Source of the DNA: Heterotrichella gracilis
Taxonomy: Eukaryota; Sar; Xanthophyceae; Tribonematales; Xanthonemataceae
Length of the DNA: 64,000 nt
Direction of reading: 5' to 3'
Assembly: GCA_032358255.1 (NCBI GenBank)
Contig: JAULBX010017748.1
Location: 1 to 64,000, forward strand
Part shown: piece after piece, positions 46,201 through 56,450 of the stretch
Layout: each line of letters opens with the position of its first letter
How positions within the stretch are numbered: position 1 is the first letter of the stretch
Translations under genes and position numbers: made by a program
The notes under the pieces: generated by a model
Told to the model about the DNA's origin: nothing
What the model saw: the letters and a program-made list of their open reading frames with translations, nothing else
Databases searched by the model: none

Positions 46201-47828
46201 GCCAAGTTCAACTTGCTGCCCCTCTTTCCGCCATGATCTCCATGCAAAACCAAGACCCCAAACCCATGCAAGTTTCTTGCAATCCCCACCCCAGCGTACC
46301 GTGGTCCCCATGCGGATTGACGCAACCCTGGATGTGTCCAGAGGCCTGTCCCGAGGATGCGGCACACCAGCAGCTGCCTCCAAAACCCTACGGATTCCCT
46401 CCCGGGGGGCATCGGGGTAGTTGGCGGGGTCCTCTGAGAGCAGCTTCAGTGCACTGCAAAGGCACAAAAAGGTTAAGAATATATTTATCAATATATCAAT
46501 GAGGTATTAAATATTTAATTTAACTAGTTCATCAAGTAATTACTCCTTATTTTGGTTCGAAGATGAAAGTGCTACGCTGCCTGTCCCAAGATAGGGTGGT
46601 TGGTGACGTGCACAATGGACCCGCTGGTTCACAATTGGCAGCACACTGTGTGACAGAATATAGCTCTGTGCATGCCGATCGTCGTTTGATGAGCCCTAGG
46701 GTTCCAATCCTGAACACTTAGCACTCCTTGAACGCGTGTGACATGTAGTGCCCAGAAGCGTGTGTTGTACACAGGTGAGCACCATTTTCATATAACCGTA
46801 CTATTATAACCCGAATTAAGTTAACCGTAGTATTATAACTGTAATAAAATCTCACCTTTGTACCACGCTCCCCTGCTCATCCGTCCACTGCGACATGTGA
46901 GAACTGGTTGTGAGTGTTTATGGTGGCGCTGGGTGTTTGGGGTTGTGATGGTTTCGTCGTGGGGTGTGGTGGGGTAACACAAAGACCCATGTATTTGGTG
47001 GGGCAGGGTGCATAAAGTCAGTCAGATGTCAATTTTCTATAACAATACTTAATTTGATATTCCGATACATACACGGGTCAACGCTGAGCGCTGACCAACC
47101 GAGCAACAGAACGCCAGGGGAGGGGAGGTGATGAACTGCGGCACCCTCCCCCGGTAGAGGGGAGGTCATACACTCCAGCACATGAAGGTGCAACAGGCAA
47201 GAAGTTGTGAGAGCAGCCCTGGCAAGACTGTGTGCTGTGGCAAAATTCCCAGTTCCCGATCAAAATCCCACCCTAACGGCGCAACGCTGTTTAGGGTTAA
47301 GGGTTAGGGTTTGCGGGTGCGGGCCTTGGCACACTCGCCAACCTGGGGGCTCACGCCCTGGGCCGCACACATGCCACTGCATTCAATGCATGCAGTGAGT
47401 GGTACCAGCGCAGGTGAACCTGTCCTACACCGGCAGGGCACGCAGCTGTGCTCAATAGAAAGTGCATGTGTTCGTATGGCATGTCTTTTCTCCTCTGACT
47501 GACTTCTGAACGGGGTATCAGTTGTGACTGTATCTGGTTCTGAAAGAAGCTTATGAAAGTGATTTAAAGGCGTGCAGCCGTATAACAGGGCGTGCATGCA
47601 TGGTTTGCCAGCGTGTGTCCCATATGCATGCATGTGTGAGCGCACAACCCAGTGTTCGGGTACCTACCCACACTCCCTCCACCCCCGTTATATAGCCAGG
47701 GTGACCAAAAACGGCATGTGCTACCTTTCCGTTTAGTACAAGCAGCGCCGTACCTCTGCATACACGTCTGTAAATGTGCCCCCGCGGTCGATTGAAAACC
47801 TGAACACCCTCCCCACGCCCACACCCAT
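34287..47828 (-). CDS. OPLAH: ATP-dependent 5-oxoprolinase
   Basis: Exons in gene order: 47754-47828, 46856-46887, 46300-46453, 45018-45220, 44452-44584, 43893-44101, 43536-43673, 42924-43080, 42618-42739, 42101-42371, 41705-41819, 41352-41503, 40929-41055, 40522-40704, 40052-40331, 39641-39866, 39213-39351, 38789-38889, 38368-38472, 37463-37555, 36961-37129, 35918-36177, 35370-35615, 34784-34979, 34287-34462. All are GT-AG and in phase: 1353 aa, slightly longer than usual. It hydrolyses 5-oxoproline to glutamate with ATP in the cytosolic glutathione cycle. Motifs: [15 protein letters not shown] (hydantoinase A N-terminus), [29 protein letters not shown], and in the hydantoinase B half [42 protein letters not shown], and [20 protein letters not shown]. 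Exon 2 (32 nt, weakly conserved residues) is the least certain. Confidence 0.95.
35770..35850 (-). repeat. echo of OPLAH exon 22 3' edge
   Basis: TTTGCAGCTGCATGAAAAACCCTGACCACCAAATC is a diverged copy of 35925-35958 (the segment encoding [13 protein letters not shown] plus donor), in the downstream intron. Confidence 0.75.
36240..36690 (-). repeat. three echoes of OPLAH exon 22 5' edge
   Basis: Copies at about 36245-36348, 36428-36518 and 36600-36688 each encode [12 protein letters not shown] followed by a close variant of [11 protein letters not shown]. The 36245-36348 and 36428-36518 copies are preceded in gene sense by a CTGCAG or CCGCAG acceptor; the 36600-36688 copy has TTCAG. Spacers are rich in AGGGTTTT. 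All read in the correct phase for some distance, so alternative acceptor use is possible. The true exon starts at 36177. Confidence 0.9.
37372..37425 (-). repeat. echo of OPLAH exon 20 3' edge
   Basis: CACCTGTATGTGGCGCATGTATGCCGTGACCACCTC copies 37460-37497 with its donor, in the downstream intron, followed by repeated AAACCCTAGCC units. Confidence 0.85.
37613..38095 (-). repeat. array of five echoes of OPLAH exon 20 5' edge
   Basis: Units at about 37618, 37728, 37833, 37940 and 38045 each hold the coding edge for [15 protein letters not shown] with its acceptor (plus-strand ATCAGCTCCTGCACCAGCTG ... AACCTGCA). They are separated by AT-rich spacers of about 60 bases related to each other (AATTGCAATTACGAATATGA). 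The period is about 105-110 bases. A faint sixth trace lies near 38222-38245. Confidence 0.92.
41255..41312 (-). repeat. echo of OPLAH exon 12 3' edge
   Basis: CTACCTGGTCCAACAGCTCG ... TCCAGCGCATCC is a diverged copy of 41349-41395 (encoding [12 protein letters not shown] plus donor), in the downstream intron. Confidence 0.8.
43145..43215 (-). repeat. echo of OPLAH exon 8 5' edge
   Basis: GAGCTGGGGCCTAGGGGGGC ... GTCAGCGCATACCC repeats 43023-43085, including the CATACCTG acceptor, in the upstream intron. Confidence 0.85.
44160..44222 (-). repeat. echo of OPLAH exon 6 5' edge
   Basis: AGGGCCACTCTGATGCTAAA ... GGATTTCCTGCA copies about 44060-44106 (encoding [15 protein letters not shown]) with its acceptor. 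Confidence 0.75.
44826..44936 (-). repeat. echo of OPLAH exon 4 3' half
   Basis: About 100 bases copy 45012-45115 (encoding [20 protein letters not shown] and onward through the donor), in the downstream intron, with scattered substitutions. Confidence 0.9.
45300..46125 (-). repeat. array of five echoes of OPLAH exon 4 5' edge, spanning the gap
   Basis: Copies at about 45305-45391, 45571-45658, 45763-45850, a partial one at 45895-45932, and 46036-46122 each encode [20 protein letters not shown] and on to DLLH, with a CTGCAG acceptor. All full copies break homology near the CTGCACA position. Spacers are rich in AGGGTTTTG. The first copies have a 166-base period. Confidence 0.93.
45392..45491. 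other. assembly gap (100 N)
   Basis: A run of exactly 100 N lies between two near-identical repeat units of the exon 4 echo array. The right flank repeats the spacer at about 45226-45300 almost exactly. The true array length is unknown here. Confidence 0.98.
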
Positions 47829-48732
47829 GGCTGCAATCAAATTGCCGACCAGCGCTCAATATGACTGCAATGGGTGTCGATGCAGAAGCCCGTTTGTCTC
47901 TAAAAGTGAGGGTTGACGTCACGGGTGCATGTAGGCATGCCCTGCAAAGGTCGTTGGTTGCAGCCTGTTTCCTAAATAACTAGCTTATTTGTGCAAGCAA
48001 AGCAACCATCTTTGCACGCTGTATACATCTGTGCATAAAGCCTTCGCAAAAAGTCATGCGCATAAACCCTAAACCCGGGCGTGGCCGGTGGTCCCTTGGG
48101 GCCCCAGTAAGGGTTGTGGACCAACCTGTCTTGACAACGTCACGAGCAAAGTCAGTTGCGCATGTATGCACGCTGTGGATGCCAAGAAAGCAGTGCTAGT
48201 TTGAGACTATGTTGCGTCTGGGCAGCATGGATGGCGCAATGAGGTTATGGTGGGTTGCCTTGCAACAAGCACTGCCAATACTATTATAAACTTATAAAAT
48301 AAAACTTGTGCAAGTCGCACTGTGGCTGAACTTGGTAGTTTTGCAGTCCAAAGAGCCAATAGGCATCTACTTTCTTTGCCGCGAAAAAGCCCATGGGTGC
48401 ATGGGTTAACAAGTGGCATGTAAGTTACAGCTGTTCAAAACATTAAGCCTTGGTGGCGGTGGGCAGAGTCCCGAATAGGTTCCGGTGAGTTCAAGTTGCA
48501 GCAACCACACTGGCGCGTATTACTTAAAGAGCAAGACAGAAAATGACAGGAGTGCGCAGACTGTACTCCCGTATATCATACACGTGTGCATCCCCTTGCA
48601 AAATACCAACTCTTCTGATCATTGCAATAAAACCTGATCCACCAATTTGAAAACGAGCATTGAAGGAAAGCACTGCTTGGTTCCAAAGTGCTAGTGCTAA
48701 AAGTTGCAAGTCACTCGTGCCATTTAATCCGT
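47829..48732. other. intergenic between OPLAH and F-box copy 4
   Basis: No gene recognised. It should hold the OPLAH promoter and the 3' UTR of the minus-strand F-box gene. Confidence 0.4.
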
Positions 48733-50151
48733 TCACTGCGGACGTGTGCGTGACCCTGCGGCGGTGTGCAGCCAGTCTACCCACTGTTCCCGCTCGTCCC
48801 TCGCCCCACGCCTCCAATCAGCCCCAGGCGCAGCGTCCCCAGGAGGCAGGCGCTGTGTCGCGGTCACCACAACGCGGTCATCCTCATCCACATCCATGCT
48901 GTACCTGCCGTACTGCCCCTCAATGATTATCACCCCGACATGTGGTGGGTCTTCTTTGCGCACCGTTGACCACTCCGACAGGCGCAGCTTGGGGTCGATG
49001 GGCAGCTGCAGCTGCACGCTGCGCACACCAACCGCCCACAACATTGTGAGGCTGGGCATGACCGGCAGCGCCAATGGCTGCTCAAGCCCAACCAAGCCCA
49101 GCTCCTGGAGGTTGGTGAGGCCGGCCAGGGCCGGGGGCAAGGCCTCTACTGCCTGGGACTCCAGCATAAGCGAGGTCAGGTGGAGGAGGTTTGAGAGAAG
49201 CGCGGCAGCATCAAAAGCCTCCCCATGTCTAGAGGCGATGTCAAGGTGCTGCAGTGACATGGGGAGGCAGCCAGGCGGGATGCCGTCCAGGGTGCATTCC
49301 AATCCCATGCTCTTCAGCTGAGTGAGTTGTCGCAATGAGGTGCTGACAATCACTCCCTCAACTGGAAGCTTAAGCCCCTCTTGAATGATATGCAATCTGG
49401 TCAGCGCAGGCTTGTTGGCTAGCATCGGGATGTAGTCTTCCCCGTTCACCACCACTGTTGCCTCTCCAAGCTTGGAAAGGCATGGAAGCTCTGGCCACCA
49501 GTGCTGGGTACTGGGCTGTGGGCTCCGGACATCCAAATCGAGCTTCTCCAGGTCGACCATCGCTGCCATAGCTGGCATGTAGGGCGCCACCTGCTCCGGG
49601 GTGCAGCGCAGGCGCAGCTGCAAGGAAGTCAGTGAGGTGAGGCGGAAGGTGGCTTCAATCAGCTGCCCCACCCTGTCCCCCTGGTAAGCGCTGCCGGTGT
49701 CCACTCGGCCGTGGGGCTGGAACTCCATATCATCCAGTGCAGTAAGGCATATTGGGTTGAGGCTGTTGAGCACCTGCAGCATCTCCTCTGGCTTGGATGG
49801 CGGCTCTTTAAAGGTCTTGGTTGCTCCCAGCCTGGGGCAAATCCAGTCCAGAAACTGCTTGCTGGGAGCCCGGCCACACCATACATTCACCCAAGCCTCA
49901 CTGGGGCCTGTGAGGGCCTGGCGCCACCGCTTGCACACCTGCTGCAGCTCTTCTTTGTAGAGCGTGCAACTTGTTCCCGAAAGATAAGGCTTTTCTGTCA
50001 ACTCAGAGACCGTATACCGCTGGTTACACCTCCAGGAATACGGCAGCAACCCAATGATGCGCTGCAGCAGGTCGTGTGGCAGGGAGTGTATGTGGCACCT
50101 GCTGCTCCCATGGTTTCCCACTGGCGCTGCTTTGCTGCTGCTGGTGGCCAT
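48733..50151 (-). CDS. F-box/LRR protein, copy 4
   Basis: A single open exon of 472 aa from the conserved start at 50151 (MATSSSKAAP); the frame is open to 50199. The F-box is CHIHSLPHDLLQRIIGLLPY with VCKRWRQALTGPSEAW. LRR segments (LTSLQLRLRC, LEKLDLDVRSP, LTRLHIIQEG, LKSMGLECT, LQHLDIASRH, LTSLMLESQ, LQELGLVGL) lead to the family tail SMDVDEDDRVVVTATQRL and EREQWVDWLHTAAG. It is intact and colinear with the plus-strand copies about 40 kb away, so the family sits in two opposite-oriented clusters. SCF substrate receptor is the likely role. Confidence 0.87.
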   Translation of the reverse strand: MATSSSKAAPVGNHGSSRCHIHSLPHDLLQRIIGLLPYSWRCNQRYTVSELTEKPYLSGTSCTLYKEELQQVCKRWRQALTGPSEAWVNVWCGRAPSKQFLDWICPRLGATKTFKEPPSKPEEMLQVLNSLNPICLTALDDMEFQPHGRVDTGSAYQGDRVGQLIEATFRLTSLTSLQLRLRCTPEQVAPYMPAMAAMVDLEKLDLDVRSPQPSTQHWWPELPCLSKLGEATVVVNGEDYIPMLANKPALTRLHIIQEGLKLPVEGVIVSTSLRQLTQLKSMGLECTLDGIPPGCLPMSLQHLDIASRHGEAFDAAALLSNLLHLTSLMLESQAVEALPPALAGLTNLQELGLVGLEQPLALPVMPSLTMLWAVGVRSVQLQLPIDPKLRLSEWSTVRKEDPPHVGVIIIEGQYGRYSMDVDEDDRVVVTATQRLPPGDAAPGADWRRGARDEREQWVDWLHTAAGSRTRPQ

Positions 50152-51149
50152 GGGACCTGCTGAGTGGTTCTTGCTGAGCTGCGTGTTGTAGATCTGCAAG
50201 GCGGTGGGAGGGTGAGGCGTGAGTACAGCGTCTGGTCACCCTAGAATGGTCTTAGATGATCACTAGCGCCATGACAACAACCACGCAGGGCTTGGGCACA
50301 AAAGGTGGTGAAAGCCGGGTAAAAGCCGAACCATAACCTGCCCAGTACCCGAAGTATCGTCTTCAAGCTCGATCAGTCTATATTGGTGCCAATTACTAAC
50401 GGACGTAGGTTTGTTTGCATCGGTTTGTGTGACCGTTGAAAGACCGTTCTTCACCTGGGTACAGTTGTTGCCACGCTCTATTTACTGACTGGGACGCCAG
50501 TCTGCAAATGGTGCAAACACGCACGAACAGCTTGCAAGCAATTCCGGACTGTCAGGACCAGTAAAGGGGGAAAACCCCCACAGCCACGAAGGTGAGGGCC
50601 CCAGTGGTGCAGTGGTGCCAGTTAAGGAAATCACTGTTTATTGAGTTAATTCCCCATTAAACCTCAATAGATATTTCCAAGCTTTTAGTTGGTACTGATA
50701 GTTCCTAATTCTGGCTTTACATAATGTGGAGTACCTGCTGTTCAGGGAAATTATGTACACTTCCGTAATCAAGTTGAGAGTGGTTCACATGGATATGTAT
50801 GGCCTTGGTGGCGGTGGGCAAAGAATTTTTTACAGACAAAAGGCTGCATAATATTGTCAAAGTTGACAGCAGAGCTCAGCAGGCTGCAAGGGTGCCCAAG
50901 GGATTTGACACACAGGGTTGTCCACTATGCCATCAAAGATTCTGACAGCATCTGGACGTTGCATCCAACTAGGACAACGACCAATGCATGAAAAATGTGG
51001 CAAGACAGGTGGTTGGGCTTAGGGCTCTCACAAAGTCTACCCGTTGGACCAGTAAAACCACACCCGCATTAAGCCATATACATATACCCTTTTCAAGCCA
51101 TGCAATAGGGACAACAACTGGCAGCGATGCCTTCGACCACCCCACCCAA
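50152..51149. other. intergenic between F-box copies 4 and 5
   Basis: No gene recognised. In gene sense a GCCTTGCAG acceptor-like site precedes the copy 4 start by about 50 bases, matching the family pattern. The phrase CTTGGTGGCGGTGGGCA occurs both at 50804-50820 and at 48449-48465, downstream of copies 5 and 4 respectively, supporting duplication with flanks. Confidence 0.45.
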
Positions 51150-52583
51150 TCAGCGTTGGCGTGACCCTGCGGCGGTGTGCAGCCACCCAACCCACTGCTC
51201 CCGCTCCTCCCTGGCCCCGCGCAGCCAGCCAAGACCTGGCGCATCGTACACGTACGGCAGGCGCTGCGATGCATTCACCACAATGTGGTTGTCCTCATCC
51301 ACGCCCAGGGTGTACACGCCATGCTGCCCCTCGATCACAATCACCTCCTCAAGCAGGTGACCACCATGGTCACCACGCGCTGACCAGCCCAACAGGTTGA
51401 GGTTGGGGTTGGTGGGCAGCTGCAGCTGCACACTGAGTACATTGCACGCCGAGAGGCATGTGAGGTTGGGCATGGGGGGCAGCACCAGCGCCTCCTCGAG
51501 CGAGTACACGCTCAGCTGCTGGAGACTTGCGAGGCTGGCCAGGGCAGGCGAGAATGCCTCCACATATCTAGCCGTCACGAAGAGGGAAGTCAGGTGGACG
51601 AGGTCTGGGAGAAGCGCCATGGCATCTATGACCAGGGAAGAGCTGCACTCGATGTTGAGGTGTCTGAGTGACGTGGGGAGGCAGCCAGGCGGTGTAGCCA
51701 TGCTGGAGCACACCAGGCTCACGCTCTTCAGCTGAGTGAGCTGCCGCAGTGAGGCGCTGACACCCACTCCCGCAACAGCTAAATACGAGTTCTCCCTTAC
51801 TTCCAAGAAAGACAGCGCAGGCTGGTTGGCCAGCATCGACCCATAGTCTGCCCCGTTTGGCACCACTTTTGCGCCGCAAAGCTTGGGAAGGACGGGAAGC
51901 TCTGGCCACCAGTGCTGGGTACCGGGCTGTGGGCTCCTCACATCAATCTCGAGCTTCTCCAGGTTGACCATTGCTGCCATGGCTGGCATGAAGGGCGCCA
52001 CCTGCTCTGGGGTGCAGCGCAAGCGCAGCTGCAAGGTAGTGAGTAAGGCAAGGCGGAATGTGGCCTCAAGCAGCTGCCCCACACTGTCCCCGTGGTATGG
52101 AGTCTCCGAGTCAACACCCCCGCTGTAAGGCTCAAACCCCATTTCGAGCGAGGCGAGCCGAGAGGGGTTGAGGCTGTTGAATATTCGCAGCACGTCCTCT
52201 GGCTTGTCTGGTGTGTAGTTTGGGAATCGGACGGACGTGGTTGCTCCCAGCCTGGGGCATAGCCAGTCCAGGAAGCCAGCCCGACTCGCGTGCCCACACC
52301 ACATGCGCGGCCATGCCTCGCTTAGTCCCGCCAGGGCCAGGCGCCAGCGCTTGCACACCTGCGCCAGCTCTGCTTTGTAGACTTCCCTTCTCGCCCGCAC
52401 TTGACGGAACGCGTTTTGCAAGTCCGAGAGTCTGCTGTCGTGCGGGGGCGGGTCTCTTTGCCATGAGAAGGTCAGCGTCCCAAATATGCGCTGCAGCAGG
52501 TCGTCCGGCAGGGAGTGGATGTGGCACCTGCTGCTGTCCCCTTGGTCTACCACTGCTGCTGTGCTGGGGCTGGGGCTGGCCAT
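51150..52583 (-). CDS. F-box/LRR protein, copy 5
   Basis: A single open exon of 477 aa from the family start at 52583 (MASPSPSTAAVVDQ); an in-frame ATG at 52604 would add seven residues. The F-box is CHIHSLPDDLLQRIFGTLTF with VCKRWRLALAGLSEAW. An extra basic stretch (FRQVRARREVYKAEL) lies between the two halves. LRR units (LTTLQLRLRC, LEKLEIDVRSP, LSFLEVREN, LKSVSLVCS, LRHLNIECS, LTSLFVTAR) and the tail TLGVDEDNHIVVNASQRL and EREQWVGWLHTAAG follow. It is intact and closest to copies 4 and 6 by N-terminus and tail. Confidence 0.87.
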   Translation of the reverse strand: MASPSPSTAAVVDQGDSSRCHIHSLPDDLLQRIFGTLTFSWQRDPPPHDSRLSDLQNAFRQVRARREVYKAELAQVCKRWRLALAGLSEAWPRMWCGHASRAGFLDWLCPRLGATTSVRFPNYTPDKPEDVLRIFNSLNPSRLASLEMGFEPYSGGVDSETPYHGDSVGQLLEATFRLALLTTLQLRLRCTPEQVAPFMPAMAAMVNLEKLEIDVRSPQPGTQHWWPELPVLPKLCGAKVVPNGADYGSMLANQPALSFLEVRENSYLAVAGVGVSASLRQLTQLKSVSLVCSSMATPPGCLPTSLRHLNIECSSSLVIDAMALLPDLVHLTSLFVTARYVEAFSPALASLASLQQLSVYSLEEALVLPPMPNLTCLSACNVLSVQLQLPTNPNLNLLGWSARGDHGGHLLEEVIVIEGQHGVYTLGVDEDNHIVVNASQRLPYVYDAPGLGWLRGAREEREQWVGWLHTAAGSRQR

Positions 52584-54241
52584 GGCACCTGCTGACTGTT
52601 GCATGCTGAGTGTGCTGGGTCCACGAGGTCTGCATAGCAGTGGGAGAGGGCAGCTTCAACGGCATGAAGGGGAATAGTATAAAACGAAGGCGCTCACAGG
52701 TGAACCTAAAGGTGGAGCCCACGGCTCAGCTGCTACCGTGGATCACAACACAGCACAGAGCATGCATCGGTTTAGGGTCATTGGGGGAACATGTCCAACA
52801 GGAAGCCCGTATGGCGAGAAAGCACAACTTTTTATAGCAATAGAGTGGCAGTGGTGGGTTGCGAATAAGCTGGTTGTGCCGATTGACTGGTAGTTTGCCA
52901 AGGAAACCTGAAGGAGATGCAACTAGAAGCTTACGTGGGAAGCAAGTAAAATGACCGGAGAAGTCTGGCGAAGTGGGTGCTGCAACATGAGAGGGAAAAT
53001 ATGACGAACTGAGCCTTCGCTGGACTGTCAACGTGCGCTGTTAGCAACGGAAGACCGAGGGTTGCAATGCATGCATGCCAGATGCCTCTCAAAGACTGGT
53101 CTGTACGACTCCAACCGCTGACAGACAGCGGTATCTACCGAATTTTACCTGCTGGCCATAAATCAAATTTCTGCCAAGTTAGGTCTGCGCAAAACACAGT
53201 TAGACCCCTGCTTGCACACCCGTTGATCTCTCCTCATCGATGCAGTGACATGGCCTACCTGTGACTATGCAAATGCTGACCTGCAGTTTGCTTCGCCGCT
53301 GCACCTTGACACCTGATAGTACTGAAGGTACAAAGTGTTGCAAACTAGGTGAAGATGGACGCCATATATATCACTTGGCAGTGCCAGTGGACACCCAGGG
53401 AAACGGTGCTGCCAGTCTTCCCGCCAGAATGTGCAGTGTTGACAGCAACTTGCTTCGCTACTGCAGCTTGAAACACTGGTGTGTTGTCTCAAAGGCTGGT
53501 GTAATGCAATGCAATAAGGTGGAGACGCGTGCAAAAGTGGTCAACGGCAGACTAAAAGCATCCCCTTGTGAGGTTGAACATACCAGCGCTCCCGGGGATG
53601 GCTATGGCGCTGCCGCCCCTTTAATATTCCTTCCTTCCTTCCAGCGCTGTGTAGGGTTTAGGGTGTTTAAACATGTTACCATGGTCATGGCCACCGGTAG
53701 GTTAGGCCAGTGAGTGCACCTTATTGACCCCATATTGAGATGGCTGATCACAAGTGGACGCAGAACATCCATTGTTTGCAGCGGCGCTTCTCTTGCAGGG
53801 CTAAAAAATAGTTTAATATTATTAAATAACAGACGTTAATCGGCCATGTGAGGACGGTTATCACTGGCATCAACAACACTTCCACTGGCAGGCAACGGAT
53901 GCCATACCAGATCTGCAGGCTTTCTTACCCTGATGCATAATTGTTTTGCACAATTTCTTGGCTACCATGAACTTATGCGAACAGAATACGAGGTCCTGAA
54001 ACGGGGTGGTGCCGGCAGTGCAGCCTGTGCAGAGAAACGAGGAACACAGCAGTCCAATCTGTTACACCCTTTCCCTAAAAAACAACATTCTCTCCTTTCC
54101 CAGGCAGAAGTGCAAGGATCGCTGGCACTTGATACTGTCGCGGATAGTTCATAAAACTGTAGAAACTATTGCATAAGCTGCAAACTCGAGTATTGTTGTT
54201 CACCCCCACCTAAAAAAGGTTGTCGCTACTTGGGTCAGTGC
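52584..54241. other. intergenic between F-box copies 5 and 6
   Basis: No gene recognised. An ATGCATGCATGCC block lies near 53066-53078, about 480 bases upstream of copy 5. A GCTATGCAG acceptor-like site lies about 50 bases before its start. Short frames here show no domain. Confidence 0.4.
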
Positions 54242-56273
54242 TCAAGGTTTGGGCTTGCGCGCTCCAGCGGCGGTGTGCAGCCAGCCAACCCACCGCTCCC
54301 GTTCCTCCCCCGCCCCACGCACCCACTCCCCATCTGGCGGAGCGTACTCATAAGGCAGGCGCTGCGCCGCATCCACCACCACACCATCATCCTCATCCAC
54401 GCCCAGGGTGTACGTGCCATACCCCCCCTTGACCACAATTACCTTGTGGTACACGGGTGGCTCCGGTGCCATCCAATAAGCCAAATCCCCAGTAGGGTCT
54501 GGCGTGCCCAGGACCCACTCTGACATGCGCAGCTTGGGGTTGATGGGAAGCTGCAGCTGCGCAGGATGCATGTACCATGCGCCAAGCAGTGTGAGGCTGG
54601 GCATGGGGGGGAGGACCAGCGGCTCCTTCAGGTGGGGAGACGCGCAGCTCCTGCGGGTGGGCGGGGCCTGGTTAGGGTTTGGGGTTTAGGGTTTTGGCAC
54701 CAGGCACCAGCGGCTCCTTTGGGTGCGAAATAGCAGCTCCTGCGGATGGGCGGTGCCTGGTAAGGCTTTAGGGTTTGGGTTTTGGCAGCAGGCTCTCAGA
54801 ACCCTGCAGGCTGGTGAGGGTTTAGGGTTTGGGCAGCAGACGCTCAGCACAGCACCTGAACAACGGTGGTACCATTATGCATTTCAGGATTAAAAGCAGG
54901 AGATGCTGAGACGTGTAGGCATACAAGCGAGTGATCAGGGTTTGATTTAGGGTTTGGGTACAGACGCTGTTCACCTGAAGACTGGTAAGCCCAGCCAGCA
55001 CCAGCGGCTCTGTTATGCAGGAGAGGTTCAGCTTTTGGAGGTTGGTGAGGCCGGCTAGGGCGGGGCCTACGTGCTGTATCCATTGCCCCACCAAATCAAG
55101 CGCCGTCAGGTGGACGAGGTCTGGGAGGAAGGCCATGGCGTCAATCACCCCTTCGTTGCAGATGTAGAGGTCTTGCAGTGATGGAGGGAAGCTGCTCGGT
55201 AATCGGGTAGAAAAGGTGCTTTCCACGTAGACCTCCCTGAGGTGAGTGAGTATTTAATTGTTAGTCCAATGATGCGACTTACCGCACTAATGCTGTACCC
55301 TTTTCTTTTAGTAGTAGTATATAGTCATAGAAAAACCTTCAAAAATATGCCATGAATAAGACAAATATCTGTTTATTGCAAAAATATTTAGACATGACCC
55401 CCCTCAATATAATTTAGAAACCTTCAATATTTTTTACCTGAGGCGGGTGAGCTGGCGCAAGGAGATGCCAGCGCCTGGATCCCGCTCCTCCGAGCTCCCT
55501 CTGAGCACTTGCAAGCACGTCAGCGCAGGCTGGTTGGCCAGCATCGACCCATAGTCTGCCCTGTTTGCCACCACGGTTACCTCACACAGCTTGGGAAGGA
55601 CGGGCAGCTCTGGCCACCAGTGCTGGGTGCTCGGCGGTGGGCTCTTGACATCAATCTGAAGCCACTCCAGGTTGACCAGCGCTGCCATGGCTGGCATGAA
55701 GGGCGCCGCCTGCTCCGGGGTGCACCGCAGGCGCAGCTGCAGTGAAACTAGGGAGGTGAGGCAGAAGGTGGCCTCAAGCAGCTGACCCACATTATCCGCC
55801 CTGTAGGCACCCGACTCATACGGGTGACCATTCCCCTCCTGGAGGAGTGCAGTGAGGCAGGATGGGCTGAGGCTGTTGAGCACCCGCAGCAAGTCCTCTG
55901 GCTCCCCTTGCAGGTATTCGATGGACTTGGTTGCTGCAAGCCTGGGGCACAGCCAGTCAAGGAACTGGCTGCTGGTCCGCCCAAAACACACCTCTGCCCA
56001 GGCCCCGCTTGGACCCGCCAGGGCGTGGCGCCAGCGCCTGCACACCTGCGCCAGCTCTGCCTTGTAAAGGGACCTCTTAGGCCCACGACGGTGCCTGAGC
56101 GGGTGGCCTAAGGGCACGAGGGGCGTGTAGCTCTCATTGCACCTCAGGACCTCCCAATCGAAGGGAAGCTCCCCAAAGATGCGCTGCAGGAGGTCGTCTG
56201 GGAGGGAGTGGATGGGGCACCTGCTGCTCCCCGGGATCCCCACGCCTGCTGTGCTGGGGCTGGGGCTGGCCAT
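54242..56273 (-). CDS. F-box/LRR protein, copy 6, intron-containing or decaying
   Basis: Proposed exons: 55438-56273, 54975-55236 and about 54242-54625. The first encodes MASPSPSTAG, the F-box (CPIHSLPDDLLQRIFGELPF, VCRRWRHALAGPSGAW) and LRR start. The second continues exactly where paralogues do (LTRLREVYV ... LTNLQKLNL). The third gives MPSLTLLG, LQLPINPKLRM and the tail LGVDEDDGVVVDAAQRL to WVGWLHTAAG. The first intron (about 200 AT-rich bases) is clean GT-AG. The second junction is poor: EPLVL is present on both sides and the acceptor is unclear, and two decayed copies of that edge lie at about 54612-54760. It is either a paralogue that gained introns or a gene broken by insertions. Confidence 0.6.
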
Positions 56274-56342
56274 GTAAACCTGCTGAATGCTGTATTTTGA
56301 GCTGGGTGCTGGAGGTCTGTGAGGCAGTGTGGGAGTGTAGCT

Positions 56343-56450
56343 TCAGTGGTGACCCTGGTCTAGCACCGCTCCTGTGCTGGGGCTACTGGTACTGGCCAAG
56401 GCACCTGTTGACTGCTGCATGCTGAGCGTGCTGTGGGTGCTGGAGGTCTG
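56343..56450 (-). pseudogene. 5' remnant of another F-box paralogue
   Basis: In minus sense this matches the 5' UTR and first about 20 codons of copies 5 and 6 (ACCTCCAGCACCCACAGCAC..., then a start-like region reading MQQSTGALASTSSPSTGAVL). The family ATG is changed to TTG in this copy (ALASTS for AMASPS), and no F-box follows. Copy 6 begins just downstream, so this is a leftover of tandem duplication. Confidence 0.7.

Noticed and set aside
43898-46299. Treating all five exon 4 echoes as spliced OPLAH exons
   Set aside because: Each lacks a donor and would repeat the same 28 residues; only 45018-45220 continues the protein correctly.
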